A stretch of 64,000 nt of DNA from Nonomuraea rubra (GTDB lineage Bacteria > Actinomycetota > Actinomycetes > Streptosporangiales > Streptosporangiaceae). Shown piece after piece: positions 50,970 through 60,260 of this stretch. Below the pieces are notes generated by a model, which saw only the letters and a program-made list of their open reading frames with translations, did not search any database and was not told the DNA's origin. Within the stretch, counting starts at the first letter, position 1. Each line of letters begins with the position of its first letter. The position numbers and the translations under genes were made by a program. The DNA lies in assembly GCF_014207985.1 (NCBI RefSeq), contig NZ_JACHMI010000001.1, positions 6,989,001 to 7,053,000 of the forward strand, in the 5' to 3' direction.

Positions 50970-52544
50970 ATGGCGACCCGCTCGCAGACGGCGGCTGTAC
51001 TGCTCGCCGGTGCACTCGCCCTCGCCGCCTGCGGAAGCGGCGGCACCTCCCAGGCCCCCGCGGCCTCCGGAGCCAAGACCCTCGTCATCGACACGTCCTT
51101 CGACCTGAAGACCGCCGACCCCGGCCGCACGTACGAGCCCACGGGGCTCATCGTCGGCAAGGCGGTGTACGAGACGCTGCTCACGTTCGACGGGGCCGAC
51201 GTGACCAAGCCGGTGCCGGCGCTGGCCGAGTCGTACGAGCTGTCGGAGGACGGCAAGACGCTGACCCTCAAGCTCAAGCAGGGCGCGACGTTCGCCGACG
51301 GCTCGCCGGTGACGGCCGACGACGTGGTGTTCTCCCTGACGCGCGTGCGCGACATGAAGGGCACGCCGTCGTTCCTGCTGGACGGCGTCGAGGTGGCCAA
51401 GACCGACGACACGACGATCACGCTGACGTCGGAGGCGGCCAACCCGGCGCTGCCGTTCATCCTGCCGAACCCGGCGCTGGGCATCCTCAACAGCAAGGTC
51501 GCCAAGCAGAACGGCGCGACCGCCGACGCCCAGGACAAGGCCGAGCAGTACCTGAACGCGAACTCCGCCGGCTCCGGGCCTTACACCATCGAGTCGTTCA
51601 ACGTGAGCAGCCAGGTCACGCTCAAGGCGAACCCGAAGTACTACGGGACCAAGCCCGCCTATGACAAGGTCGTCATCCGCAACGTCGAGGCCGCCACCCA
51701 GAAGCTGAACGTCCAGCGCGGCGACAGCCAGGTGGCGCTGAACCTGTCGGGCGACCAGGTGACCGGCATGCCCGCGACCCTTCAGGTCGAGAAGACCGCC
51801 TCGGCGAACGTCATCTTCCTGCTGGCCAACCAGGACTCCGCGATCAGCAAGACCACGCCGAACGCCAAGTTCGTCGAGGCCGTGCGCAAGGGCGTGGACT
51901 ACGCGGGGCTGCTGGAGCTGGCCGGTGAGGGCTCGACCCAGGCGCCGGGCGTGATCCCGTCCCAGATCCTCGGCGCGCTGCCCGCCGACCAGGGGGCCAA
52001 GCGGGACGTCGAGGGCGCCAAGGCGGCGCTGGCCGCCAGCGGGCTGTCCAACCCGACCGTGAAGCTGGAGTACCCGAGCGAGCTGACCGTGAACGGGCTG
52101 TCGTTCCAGCCGCTGGCCGAGCGCATCCAGGCCAACCTCAAGGAGGTCGGCATCACGGTGGACCTGCAGCCCGCCCCGGTCACGACGGCGCTGGACAACT
52201 ACCGCAACGGCAAGGAGGAGATGGGCCTGTGGTACTGGGGCCCCGACTACCCGGACCCGAGCGACTACCTCGCCTTCCTGCCCGGTAAGACCGTCGGCCT
52301 GCGGGCCGGCTGGAAGGAGGGCGCGGCCAAGGAGATCGAGGAGGCGGGCGCCAAGGCCGCGGAGACGATCGGCGACGACGCGCGCAAGACCGCCTACGCC
52401 GACGTCCAGACCAAGCTCAACGCCTCCGGGCCGTTCATCCCGCTGATCCAGCCGGGCCAGAACATCGTGACGGCCGCCTCGGTGACCGGCCTGGAGTACC
52501 ACCCGGTCTGGACGGTCGACGTCGCCGACCTCGGCGTCAAGTAG
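50970..52544 (+). CDS. Peptide ABC transporter solute-binding lipoprotein
   Basis: 524 residues of family 5 (DppA/OppA-like). A lipoprotein signal ends in LALAAC, with Cys21 as the lipid anchor. Characteristic stretches are FADGSPVTADDVVFSLTRV, GSGPYTIESF and LWYWGPDYPDPSDYLAFLP, the last typical of peptide/nickel binders. ATG 50970 has a strong GGAGG at 50957-50961. First gene of a six-gene operon with two permeases, two ATPases and an M24-fold protein. It probably binds di- or oligopeptides. It is only a distant relative of the metallophore-operon lipoprotein. Confidence 0.87.
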   Translation: MATRSQTAAVLLAGALALAACGSGGTSQAPAASGAKTLVIDTSFDLKTADPGRTYEPTGLIVGKAVYETLLTFDGADVTKPVPALAESYELSEDGKTLTLKLKQGATFADGSPVTADDVVFSLTRVRDMKGTPSFLLDGVEVAKTDDTTITLTSEAANPALPFILPNPALGILNSKVAKQNGATADAQDKAEQYLNANSAGSGPYTIESFNVSSQVTLKANPKYYGTKPAYDKVVIRNVEAATQKLNVQRGDSQVALNLSGDQVTGMPATLQVEKTASANVIFLLANQDSAISKTTPNAKFVEAVRKGVDYAGLLELAGEGSTQAPGVIPSQILGALPADQGAKRDVEGAKAALAASGLSNPTVKLEYPSELTVNGLSFQPLAERIQANLKEVGITVDLQPAPVTTALDNYRNGKEEMGLWYWGPDYPDPSDYLAFLPGKTVGLRAGWKEGAAKEIEEAGAKAAETIGDDARKTAYADVQTKLNASGPFIPLIQPGQNIVTAASVTGLEYHPVWTVDVADLGVK

Positions 52545-52553
52545 GGATCCGGG

Positions 52554-53576
52554 GTGCCTCCGCTCGCGCGGTTCCTCATCCGCCGCGTCCTGCTGGCCGT
52601 CCTGATGGCCTGGGGCATCACGCTCGTCACGTTCGTCCTGACGAACCTGGTCCCCGGCGATCCCGTCGCCGCGAACCTCGGTCAGCGGGCACTGGGCGAT
52701 CCGGCCATCGTCGCCCAGTGGCGGGCCGAGCACGGCCTGGACAAGCCGCTCTGGCAGCAGTACCTGCTCCACCTGCAGGGCCTGGTCCAGGGCGACCTGG
52801 GCACGAGCCAGCAGAGCCACCGCCCGGTCAGCCAGGACCTGGCCGAGTTCGTGCCGGCGACGCTGGAGCTGGCGGGCGCGGCGATCCTGGTCTCGCTGGT
52901 GCTGGGCGTGGCGTTCGGCGTGGTGGCCGCGCTGCGCCGCGACCGGCTCTCCGACCACGCGCTGCGGGTGCTGAGCCTGATCGGCATCTCGGTGCCGACG
53001 TTCTGGCTGGCGCTGGTCGCGTTCTACGTGTTCTTCTACCGCCTGCAGATCACCCCGGGCAGCGGCCGGGTGGACGCCGCCCTCGGCGGCGCCCCCTACG
53101 TCACCGGGCTGCAGACGGTGGACGCCGTGCTGGCCGGCCGCTGGGACATCTTCTCCTCGGCCGTCGGCCACCTCATCACGCCCGCGCTGGTGCTGGCGCT
53201 CTACACGATCGGCCTGCTGACCCGCTTCACCCGCTCGGCGGTGCTGGAGGTGCTCGGGCAGGACTACGTGCGCGCCGCCCGGGCCAAGGGCCTGCCGGGG
53301 CGGACCATCCTGTTCCGGTACGTGCTGCGCTCGGCGCTGGTGCCCATCATCACCGTGGCGGGCCTGGCCTTCGGCAGCCTGCTGTCGGGCACCGTCCTGG
53401 TCGAGGCGATCTTCGCCTGGCCCGGCGTCGGCCAGTACGCCTACAAGAGCGCCACCACCCTCGACCTGCCCGCCGTCATGGGCGTCGGCCTGGTGGTGGG
53501 CATCGTCTACCTCGTCATCAACCTGGTCGTGGACGTCCTGTACGGCGTCATCGACCCCCGAGTGAGGCTGCAATGA
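52554..53576 (+). CDS. Peptide ABC transporter permease, DppB type
   Basis: 340 residues with six predicted membrane segments. The N-terminus has LVPGDPVAANLG; the DppB loop is WRAEHGLDKPLWQQYLLHLQGLVQGDLGTS. The coupling loop is YVRAARAKGLPGRTILFRYVLRSALVPIITV. GTG 52554 lies 9 bases after the binding-protein stop. The 3' end overlaps the next gene by 4 bases. It forms the translocation channel with the DppC-type partner. Confidence 0.88.
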   Translation: MPPLARFLIRRVLLAVLMAWGITLVTFVLTNLVPGDPVAANLGQRALGDPAIVAQWRAEHGLDKPLWQQYLLHLQGLVQGDLGTSQQSHRPVSQDLAEFVPATLELAGAAILVSLVLGVAFGVVAALRRDRLSDHALRVLSLIGISVPTFWLALVAFYVFFYRLQITPGSGRVDAALGGAPYVTGLQTVDAVLAGRWDIFSSAVGHLITPALVLALYTIGLLTRFTRSAVLEVLGQDYVRAARAKGLPGRTILFRYVLRSALVPIITVAGLAFGSLLSGTVLVEAIFAWPGVGQYAYKSATTLDLPAVMGVGLVVGIVYLVINLVVDVLYGVIDPRVRLQ

Positions 53577-54433
53577 CCCGCGTGAGTCTCCTGGGGAGGC
53601 TGCCCGAGGCGTGGCGGCAGCCGCTGGCCGTGACCGGCGCCGTGCTCGCCGTGGCGTGGGTGGTCATCGCGCTGCTCGCGCCCTGGATCGCCCCGCACGA
53701 CCCGCTCGCCCAGGAGCTGCCCCGGCTCGCGCCGCCCGGTCCCGGCCACTGGTTCGGCACCGACCAGCTCGGCCGCGACATCCTGAGCCGCGTCCTGTAC
53801 GGGGCGCGGGTGTCGATCCCGCTGACGCTGCTGCTGGTGGCGCTGTCGGTGCTGATCGGCGGCCTGCTCGGCGCGTGCGCCGGGTACTTCGGCCGCTGGG
53901 TGGACGAGACGATCATGCGGGTGGCGGACCTGGTGTTCGCGTTCCCGACCGTGATCCTGGCCATGGTGGTGGCCGCCGCGCTGGGCGCGAGCCTGACCAA
54001 CGCGGTGCTGGCCGTCCTGGTGGTGGCCTGGCCGGCCTACGCCCGCGTCACGCGCGGGCTGGTGCTGGGGGTGCGCGAGCGGGAGTTCGTGCTGAGCGGG
54101 CGGCTGCTGGGCTTCTCCGTGTGGCGCTCGCTGCGCGTGGACGTGCTGCCGAACATCACAGGGCCGGTCCTCGTCCTGGCCACGCTCGACATCGGCACCG
54201 CCCTGCTGCTGCTGTCCGGGCTGTCGTTCCTGGGCCTGGGGGCCAAGCCGCCCTCCCCCGAGTGGGGGGCGATGGTGGCCTCGGGCGTGGAGGTGTTCGA
54301 CAGCTGGTGGGTGGCGACGTTCCCGGGGCTGGCCATCCTGACCGTCGTGCTGGCGTTCAACTTCCTGGGCGACACGCTGCGCGACGCCCTCGACCCCCGT
54401 ACGGCCCGCGCGATCAAGGAGCGTGCGCTGTGA
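53573..54433 (+). CDS. Peptide ABC transporter permease, DppC type
   Basis: 286 residues. N-terminal APWIAPHDPLAQELPRL, then HWFGTDQLGRDILSRVLYGARVSI, is the standard DppC opening. The coupling loop is REFVLSGRLLGFSVWRSLRVDVLPNI. ATG 53573 overlaps the previous stop (ATGA) and the 3' end overlaps the ATPase start (GTGA). Four genes of the operon share such overlaps, indicating strict translational coupling. Confidence 0.88.
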   Translation: MTRVSLLGRLPEAWRQPLAVTGAVLAVAWVVIALLAPWIAPHDPLAQELPRLAPPGPGHWFGTDQLGRDILSRVLYGARVSIPLTLLLVALSVLIGGLLGACAGYFGRWVDETIMRVADLVFAFPTVILAMVVAAALGASLTNAVLAVLVVAWPAYARVTRGLVLGVREREFVLSGRLLGFSVWRSLRVDVLPNITGPVLVLATLDIGTALLLLSGLSFLGLGAKPPSPEWGAMVASGVEVFDSWWVATFPGLAILTVVLAFNFLGDTLRDALDPRTARAIKERAL

Positions 54434-55233
54434 CGCCGGACATCAGCGCGTCGGACATCACGACGCTGGACATCACGGACCTGCGGGTCTCGATCGGCGG
54501 CAAGGAGATCCTGCGCGGCGTGGACCTGCGGCTGGAGGCCGGGCGGGTGCACGGGCTGGCCGGGGAGAGCGGGTCGGGCAAGACGATGACCGGCCTGGCC
54601 GCGCTCGGGCTGCTGCCGCACGGCGCCCGGGTGACCGGCTCAATCCGGCTCGGCGAGCGCGAGCTGCTGACGCTGCCGCCCAAGGAGCTGAACCGGGTGC
54701 GCGGCGGCGAGATCGCCATGGTCTTCCAGGACCCGGCCACGAGCCTGCACCCGATGCTCACCATCGGCAAGCAGCTCACCGAGCACATGCGCCACCACCT
54801 CGGGCTGGGTAAGGCCGAGGCGAAGGCGCGGGCCGTGGAGCTGCTGGGCAAGGTCCGCATCCCGGGGCCTGAGGAGGCGTACGGGCGTTTCCCGCACCAG
54901 TTCTCCGGCGGCATGCGGCAGCGGATCGCGATCGCCATCGCGCTGGCCTGCTCGCCGAAGGTGCTCATCGCCGACGAGCCCACGACCGCGCTGGACGTGA
55001 CCGTGCAGGCCGGCGTGCTGCGGCTGCTGCGCGGCCTCTGCGACGAGCTGGGGCTCGCGGTGCTGCTGGTCACGCACGACCTGGGCGTCATGTCGGCGGT
55101 GGCGGACGAGGTGAGCGTGATGAAGGACGGCCTGGTGGTGGAGTCGGGGCCGCGCGGCCGGGTGCTGCGCGAGCCGGAGCACCCCTACACGCGCTCGCTG
55201 CTGGACTCCCTGCCTGATGCGGAGATGCGATGA
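54430..55233 (+). CDS. Peptide ABC transporter ATPase, DppD type
   Basis: 267 residues. Walker A is GESGSGKTM, the signature is FSGGMRQR, and Walker B is VLIADEPTTALD. HD of the switch His is in LLVTHDLGV. The protein is shorter than most DppD proteins (about 325) because it stops right after the HPYTRSLLDSLPD stretch, so the C-terminal peptide-transporter extension with its Cys cluster is absent. Start GTG 54430 overlaps the permease by 4 bases. Confidence 0.87.
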   Translation: MTPDISASDITTLDITDLRVSIGGKEILRGVDLRLEAGRVHGLAGESGSGKTMTGLAALGLLPHGARVTGSIRLGERELLTLPPKELNRVRGGEIAMVFQDPATSLHPMLTIGKQLTEHMRHHLGLGKAEAKARAVELLGKVRIPGPEEAYGRFPHQFSGGMRQRIAIAIALACSPKVLIADEPTTALDVTVQAGVLRLLRGLCDELGLAVLLVTHDLGVMSAVADEVSVMKDGLVVESGPRGRVLREPEHPYTRSLLDSLPDAEMR

Positions 55234-56141
55234 ACGACCTGCTCACCATCGACGACCTGGTCGTCGAGCACCGCTCCCCCGGGCGTCCCGTCGTGCGGGC
55301 CGTGGCCGGGGCCAGCCTGAGCGTGCGGCCGGGAGAGGTCGTCGGCCTCGTGGGCGAGTCCGGGTGCGGCAAGTCGACGCTGGCCCGCGCGGTCTGCGGG
55401 CTGAACCCGATCACCGCGGGCTCGATCGACTTCGACGGGCAGCCGGTCACGCCGCTGGGGCTGCGCCGCCGCAGGCTGACCGGGATCCAGATGGTGTTCC
55501 AGGATCCGTACGCGTCGCTGAACCCGCGCCGGCGCGTGGGCGACCAGATCGCCGACGGGCTGCGCGCCGCCCGCGACACCGCCGCCTCCCCCGCCGACCT
55601 GCTGGAACGCGTCGGCCTGCCGCGCGACTTCGCCGGGCGGCACCCGCACGAGTTCTCCGGCGGGCAGCGGCAGCGCATCGCCATCGCGCGGGCGCTGGCG
55701 GCGCGGCCGCGGCTGCTGATCGGCGACGAGCCGATCTCGGCGCTGGACGCCTCCGCGCAGGCGCAGGTGGCGCGGTTGATGCGCGACCTGGCCGTGGAGT
55801 CGGGGGCCGGGCTGCTGTTCATCAGCCACGACCTGTCGGTGGTACGGCTGATCGCGGACCGGATCGCGGTCATGTACCTGGGCAAGATCGTCGAAGTGGG
55901 CGACACGGCGGAGGTGTGGGCGAACCCCCGCCATCCGTACACCAAGGCGCTGCTGGCGGCCATCCCGCAGCCGGACGGGCTGGGCGTGCTGCCGGCGGAG
56001 CTGCCCGGCGACGTGCCGGACCCGGCCAACCCGCCGGCCGGATGCCGGTTCAGCCCGCGCTGCCCGCTGGTGATGGACGTGTGCCGCGACAAGGAACCGG
56101 ACTTCGGGCCGGTCGCCTGCTGGCTGCACGAGCCGAAGTGA
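55230..56141 (+). CDS. Peptide ABC transporter ATPase, DppF type
   Basis: 303 residues. Walker A is GESGCGKST, signature FSGGQRQR, Walker B LLIGDEPISALD, and switch His FISHDLSV. The C-terminal oligopeptide-transporter extension GCRFSPRCPLVMDVC, ending GPVACWLH, is present; in homologues its Cys residues can carry an Fe-S cluster. It pairs with the DppD-type ATPase. ATG 55230 overlaps that gene by 4 bases. Confidence 0.88.
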   Translation: MNDLLTIDDLVVEHRSPGRPVVRAVAGASLSVRPGEVVGLVGESGCGKSTLARAVCGLNPITAGSIDFDGQPVTPLGLRRRRLTGIQMVFQDPYASLNPRRRVGDQIADGLRAARDTAASPADLLERVGLPRDFAGRHPHEFSGGQRQRIAIARALAARPRLLIGDEPISALDASAQAQVARLMRDLAVESGAGLLFISHDLSVVRLIADRIAVMYLGKIVEVGDTAEVWANPRHPYTKALLAAIPQPDGLGVLPAELPGDVPDPANPPAGCRFSPRCPLVMDVCRDKEPDFGPVACWLHEPK

Positions 56142-57205
56142 CGCCCGGGCCGCCCGACCCGGTGACCACGCCCGCCGTGCCCGCCGTGCCCGCCGCGCCC
56201 GACCCGGTGACCACGCCCGCGCCACCCGCCGCGCCCGAGGCGGTGGTGGCGGGGCGGGTCGCCGGGGCGCGGCGGGTCATGGCGGAGGCCGGGATCGACG
56301 CGCTCGTGCTGCGGCCCTCGCCCGACTTCCGCTTCCTCGGCGGCGGGCAGGGGCCGTTCCTCGTCGTGACGCGGGAGGGGCTGGCCGAGACCGGGGACCC
56401 GGCCGCGCTGGTGCCGCGGGGGGCGCGGCGGGTCGGGGTGGATCCGGAGATGCGGGTGCGCGAGCTGTTCGGGCTGGCGATCGAGGCCGAGCTGGTCCCC
56501 GCCGGCCCCGTGCTCGCGCCGCTCCGCCTGCGCAAGGAGCCGTACGAGATCGAGGCTCTGCGGCGCGCCGTGGCGGCGGCGGAAGGCGTGCTGGAGCGGG
56601 TGCGGGAGCTGGCCTGGTTCGGGGAGACCGAGCGGGTGATGGCCGCGCGGCTGCGCTCGCTGCTGCTGGAGTCCGGGTGCGAGGAGCTGCTGTCGCTGCG
56701 GGTGGCCGCCGGCGAGCACACGGCGCGGCCCGCGCACCTGCCCTCGCCACGCGTGATCAACCCCGGGGACGCGCTGGGCGTGTCGGTGTGCGGCCGGTGG
56801 GACGGCTACTGCGCGGAGGCGGCCCGCGTCTTCGTGGTGGCCGAGCCACCGGAGGACTTCGAGGCGATGTACTCGGTGGTGCTCGCCGCCCACCGCGCGG
56901 GCCTGGCGGCGCTGCGTCCCGGCGTCCCGGCCGGCGAGGTCGCCCGAGCGGTGGCCGAGGTGATCGACGGCAGCGGGTACGGGCGGTTCGCGGCGGCCCA
57001 CGCCGGCCGGGGCGTCGGCCTCGGTCCGGACGAAGGGCCGGGCGAGGACACGGTCCTGGAGCCGGGGATGACGTACTGCCTGGAGCCGGCCATCCACGTG
57101 CCGGACCTGTTCGGGGCCAGGGTGGCGGACGTGGTGCTCTGCGCGGAGGAGGGCGCCCTGCCGCTCGGCACGGCCCCGCACCCGCTGCACGTCCTCGACC
57201 GCTAG
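56138..57205 (+). CDS. Degenerate M24 (aminopeptidase P-like) protein
   Basis: 355 residues from GTG 56138, which overlaps the ATPase stop. A Pro/Ala/Thr-rich head repeats DPVTTPA. The pita-bread fold is recognisable: LRLRKEPYEIEALRRAVAAAE, GYCAEAARVFV, LEPGMTYCLEPAIHVP. Aligned by eye with M24 peptidases, the metal ligands are largely lost. The first Asp is Ser or Val, the second (SDxTR) is Glu in AEAAR, GHG is GRG, HE is DE, and the last Glu (RIED) is Ala in RVAD. Only the Glu of CLEP remains. It may be a metal-independent relative, as creatinase is, or an inactive binding protein. Position in a peptide-uptake operon suggests an original role in cleaving imported X-Pro peptides. Confidence 0.75.
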   Translation: MTPGPPDPVTTPAVPAVPAAPDPVTTPAPPAAPEAVVAGRVAGARRVMAEAGIDALVLRPSPDFRFLGGGQGPFLVVTREGLAETGDPAALVPRGARRVGVDPEMRVRELFGLAIEAELVPAGPVLAPLRLRKEPYEIEALRRAVAAAEGVLERVRELAWFGETERVMAARLRSLLLESGCEELLSLRVAAGEHTARPAHLPSPRVINPGDALGVSVCGRWDGYCAEAARVFVVAEPPEDFEAMYSVVLAAHRAGLAALRPGVPAGEVARAVAEVIDGSGYGRFAAAHAGRGVGLGPDEGPGEDTVLEPGMTYCLEPAIHVPDLFGARVADVVLCAEEGALPLGTAPHPLHVLDR

Positions 57206-57230
57206 CGCTTCACCCGAGCCGTGTCGGCCC

Positions 57231-57308
57231 CTCAGTCCGCGGGTGCCCGCAGGCCCGCCTTGCGGATTCCCGCGCTCAGGCCGCGTGCGCCCGCAGGCCC
57301 GCCTTGCG
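57231..57308. repeat. Duplicated 3' end of the Tat-exported protein gene
   Basis: Two 34-base copies (57231-57264 and 57275-57308) match at all but a few positions. The second contains the real stop and last codons (KAGLRAHAA) of the leftward gene. The first encodes a nearly identical tail (KAGLRAPAD) beyond the stop. It looks like a local duplication that left a spare gene end. Confidence 0.7.
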
Positions 57309-58316
57309 CCAGACCCTGAACAGGCGCCTGGCCGAGCCGCCCACCGGCCCGACGGCCTCGTACAGTACCTTGCGCGACACCGGCCCGGCCGTCTGCACAG
57401 CGGTGACGGCCTCGTCGGCGGAGGTGATCGTGTGCGAGCAGACGCTCAGCAGGTAGCCGGGGATCTGCAGGGCCGGGTCCGTGCAGCCGACCAGCGGCAC
57501 GCCCACGGCGGCGACGACGGGGAAGACCGTGCCGGGGATGCCGATGGCGGCCTCGGCGCGGGCCGACGCCTGCACGGAGGCGACGGTGCTGATCTCGTAC
57601 CGCTCCCAGAGCGAGCGGTCCTCGCGCGGGTGCAGGCCCACCAGGATGTGCCTGCCCGCCGCCGCGAGCCGTTCGGCCGCGGCGAGCAGCAGCTCGGTGC
57701 CGGGGGCCGAGCCGCCGGTCTGGCTGGACTTGGTGACGCTGGTCAGCACCAGTACGGTGCCCGCCTCCGGAGCGTACGCGGGCAGGTCGTCGGTCTGCGG
57801 CGAGCCCACCACGTCGATCTCGCGGCGGGTGCCCAGGTAGTCGTCGAACACCTTCGCCTCCGCCGGCGACGACGCCGTGATCGCCCGCAGCCGTCCCCTG
57901 AACTCCTTGGCCCTCGGCGCCTCGACCGGCAACTGGTAGGCCAGCGAGCTCGCCACCAGCGGCACCCGGCGCAGCCGCGCCGCACAGTCGGCGGGCCAGT
58001 CGCCCGCGCCCGTCACCACGAGCAGGTCGGCGTCGGTGACCTCGTCGAGCAGCGCGACCGGCACCGGATCGCCGGGCTTGATCCCCGTACGGTCGGGCAC
58101 GAGCTGCACCAGCTCCCAGCCCAGCCGCCGCGCCTCCGGCAGCAGCGGTGCCGAGTGGTAGGTGCCCCATGGCTCGTTCGTGGCGATGAGGACGCGCGGC
58201 GTCCTGCCGCCGGGCCTGGCCGAGGCGCGGGCGGGGGTGCCGCCGAGCATGGTGAGGCCCGCGCCCGCCAGCGCGCCGGTGAGCAGGGATCGTCGGGAAA
58301 CAGCGTTAAAAGTCAT
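57276..58316 (-). CDS. Tat-exported protein with glycosyltransferase-like fold, function unknown
   Basis: 346 residues; ATG 58316. The N-terminus SRRSLLTGALAGAGLTMLGG is a twin-arginine signal with AxA cleavage near residue 32. The mature protein has alternating strands and helices (VLIATNEPWGTYHS, DLLVVTGAGDWP, TVLVLTSVTKSS, GRHILVGLHPRED, VPLVGCTDP), reminiscent of GT-B or UDP-GlcNAc epimerase-like Rossmann pairs. I see no recognised catalytic motif. A Tat signal implies export after folding. Convergent with the M24-fold gene. I do not recognise a family. Confidence 0.65.
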   Translation of the reverse strand: MTFNAVSRRSLLTGALAGAGLTMLGGTPARASARPGGRTPRVLIATNEPWGTYHSAPLLPEARRLGWELVQLVPDRTGIKPGDPVPVALLDEVTDADLLVVTGAGDWPADCAARLRRVPLVASSLAYQLPVEAPRAKEFRGRLRAITASSPAEAKVFDDYLGTRREIDVVGSPQTDDLPAYAPEAGTVLVLTSVTKSSQTGGSAPGTELLLAAAERLAAAGRHILVGLHPREDRSLWERYEISTVASVQASARAEAAIGIPGTVFPVVAAVGVPLVGCTDPALQIPGYLLSVCSHTITSADEAVTAVQTAGPVSRKVLYEAVGPVGGSARRLFRVWRKAGLRAHAA

Positions 58317-58578
58317 GGAATGGCAATTTATGGGCTGGTTTGGGCTGTGTTGTGAACGTAGATCGTCCTCCAGGCGAACGGGACCGCCAGGACGGGCACC
58401 GGCTGAGGCGCGGAGCGCTGGGTTGCCCAGGCAGGACTCCGGGAGGACGATCAGGCGAGCGCGCCGTCGTCGTGGACGACGTCATCACCGCCGAACCATG
58501 CCGAATGGTGTCCCAACTTCATGTCGTGGCGTACCAACCACCCTTCTTGCCGGAAAAGTGACGTGCCATATTGATCTC

Positions 58579-58905
58579 ATGGCGTATCGGCATTTACTTC
58601 GTGCGACGCGCGCACAGATACGCGGGGGCAACGCTATCGGGGCGGATCGATCCCCTGCCTGGATCAGCTGGCTGACGGCAGTCGTCGCTGCCTGGATCGT
58701 GTTCACGCACATCGTCGGCATCGTCGCGGGCACCCCGCAAAGCCTGGCCGTCAAGGCATGGGGGTGGGGTGTCGTCGCTCAGTGGGTCGAGCACTGGCTC
58801 GTCCTCGGGGTCATGGTCGTTCTCCTTGCATCCACGATCGCGTCCTTGGCGTCCGGATACCGCCGTCGTTCTCGCCGTGAAGACGACCAGCCTTCTGATG
58901 CGTGA
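58579..58905 (+). CDS. Small membrane protein
   Basis: 108 residues. Two hydrophobic segments, about 29-50 (WLTAVVAAWIVFTHIVGIVAG) and about 69-89 (WLVLGVMVVLLASTIASL), flank a loop with VEHW. Both ends are Arg-rich, and the C-terminus is charged and extended. ATG 58579 lacks a good ribosome site. The 262 bases upstream contain no other gene. Function unknown. Confidence 0.5.
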   Translation: MAYRHLLRATRAQIRGGNAIGADRSPAWISWLTAVVAAWIVFTHIVGIVAGTPQSLAVKAWGWGVVAQWVEHWLVLGVMVVLLASTIASLASGYRRRSRREDDQPSDA

Positions 58906-59069
58906 CGCCAACTGAGGTGAGGACGAGCGCCGTGGTCAGGTGTGATGGCGATGGGCGGCGGTGTCAGCGCTGACGTCCAGCACGACCGCGATCTCGTCCC
59001 AGGTGGCGCCGGCCGCTCGACGGGTGGCGACGGCCGCGGCCAGCGCCCGAACCCGCCGCCGGCTGAGGC

Positions 59070-60137
59070 TCAGGAGCTGCCTGGCGCGGGCCGCCACACG
59101 AGGGCGCGCCGAGTGCCGTCGGGGGCCTGCGCCCATCCGGTGATCTCGCCCCGCGCGTTGACGGCGTTGGCCATCGTGGCGGTGCCGGTCGCCGGGTCGG
59201 GCAGCAGGGCCGGCGCCGCGTCGGGGCCTGTCCAGACCGCCGCGTGGGCGGCGGTGCCGGCCTCCGTGCAGGTGTGCGTGCCGACAATCACGTCGTCGTC
59301 GTTGACGGCCCTGGGCGCGGCCAGACCGCCCGCGTCGGGCAGGCGCCGCATGCCCTCCACGGCACTCCAGATGTAGCCGCCCGCGAGCACGCCGTCCGCG
59401 CCGAGCGCCGACTGGCCGACGATGTGGCCGTGGCGGTTGATCCCTTCGGCCTGGCTCCACTGGCCGCCGAGCGTGCCGAGCTCGGTGATGACGCCGTCCT
59501 CCCAGAGGAAGGCCCGGTGGGCCCGCTGGCTCGCCGGGCCGGGCGGTTCGAGGCGACGCTGGGTGCCGGCGATCTGCCCGGCCGCGTTGACGGCCGCCGC
59601 GTTGCTGCCGGAGACGGCGGCGAGGTCGGTCCTGACGCCGTCCTGGATGCGGAACGCCTGGTAGCGGGCCGTGCCATTGGGCAGCAGGTACCGATATTCG
59701 CCCACGATGACGCCCGCGTTGACATCGCGGACCAGGGTGGGAATGCTGCCGAAGGTGCCGAGGTCGGTCATCGTTCCGGCGCGCCAGTGGAAGGCGTGTC
59801 CCTTCTCGGTCGCCGTGTAACTGCTGCCGACGACGTTGCCGTCCTCGTCGAGGGCGGCGGCGTAGGCGTGGCCGCCGCCGAGACCGCCCAGATCGATCAC
59901 CTGTGCGCCGTCCCAGACGGTCGCCCGCTGTTCGCCGGCCGCGCTCACGCTGGAGCCGGCGATCTGTCCCAGGTCGTTGATGTCGAGCGCGCTCCCGGTG
60001 ACGCCCAGGTCGGTGACCTCCCACTGGCCGGTGGTCGCCGGGCAGCCGTCCGCCGCGGCCGGGCCCGCGCCCGCCGCCTGGCCGGCCATGAGGAGGATGC
60101 TCGCCAGAATGGTCAGCTTCGTGCGCGTGGATCCCAT
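59070..60137 (-). CDS. Secreted HAF-repeat protein
   Basis: 355 residues from ATG 60137; GTG 60143 is an alternative. A Sec signal ILASILLMAGQAAGAGPAAA starts the protein. The body is a run of about 40-residue HAF-type repeats: HAFHWRAGTMTDLGTFG, HRAFLWEDGVITELGTLGG, and intervening ININxxGxIVG-like units (DINDLGQIAGSS, AVNAAGQIAGT, GINRHGHIVGQ, AVNARGEITGW). These fold as a beta-propeller-like extracellular array in homologues; the role is unknown. Single gene with no clear operon partner. Confidence 0.8.
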   Translation of the reverse strand: MGSTRTKLTILASILLMAGQAAGAGPAAADGCPATTGQWEVTDLGVTGSALDINDLGQIAGSSVSAAGEQRATVWDGAQVIDLGGLGGGHAYAAALDEDGNVVGSSYTATEKGHAFHWRAGTMTDLGTFGSIPTLVRDVNAGVIVGEYRYLLPNGTARYQAFRIQDGVRTDLAAVSGSNAAAVNAAGQIAGTQRRLEPPGPASQRAHRAFLWEDGVITELGTLGGQWSQAEGINRHGHIVGQSALGADGVLAGGYIWSAVEGMRRLPDAGGLAAPRAVNDDDVIVGTHTCTEAGTAAHAAVWTGPDAAPALLPDPATGTATMANAVNARGEITGWAQAPDGTRRALVWRPAPGSS

Positions 60138-60260
60138 GATCACCCCGCGGTTCGGAGAGCCAGCAAAACGATCACCAACATACGGGCGTGATCGCCGGCC
60201 GCCAAGGCATGAAGGGGAACGTCACCATCCGTCCGTATGCGATCTCAGAAGGCGGTGTTG

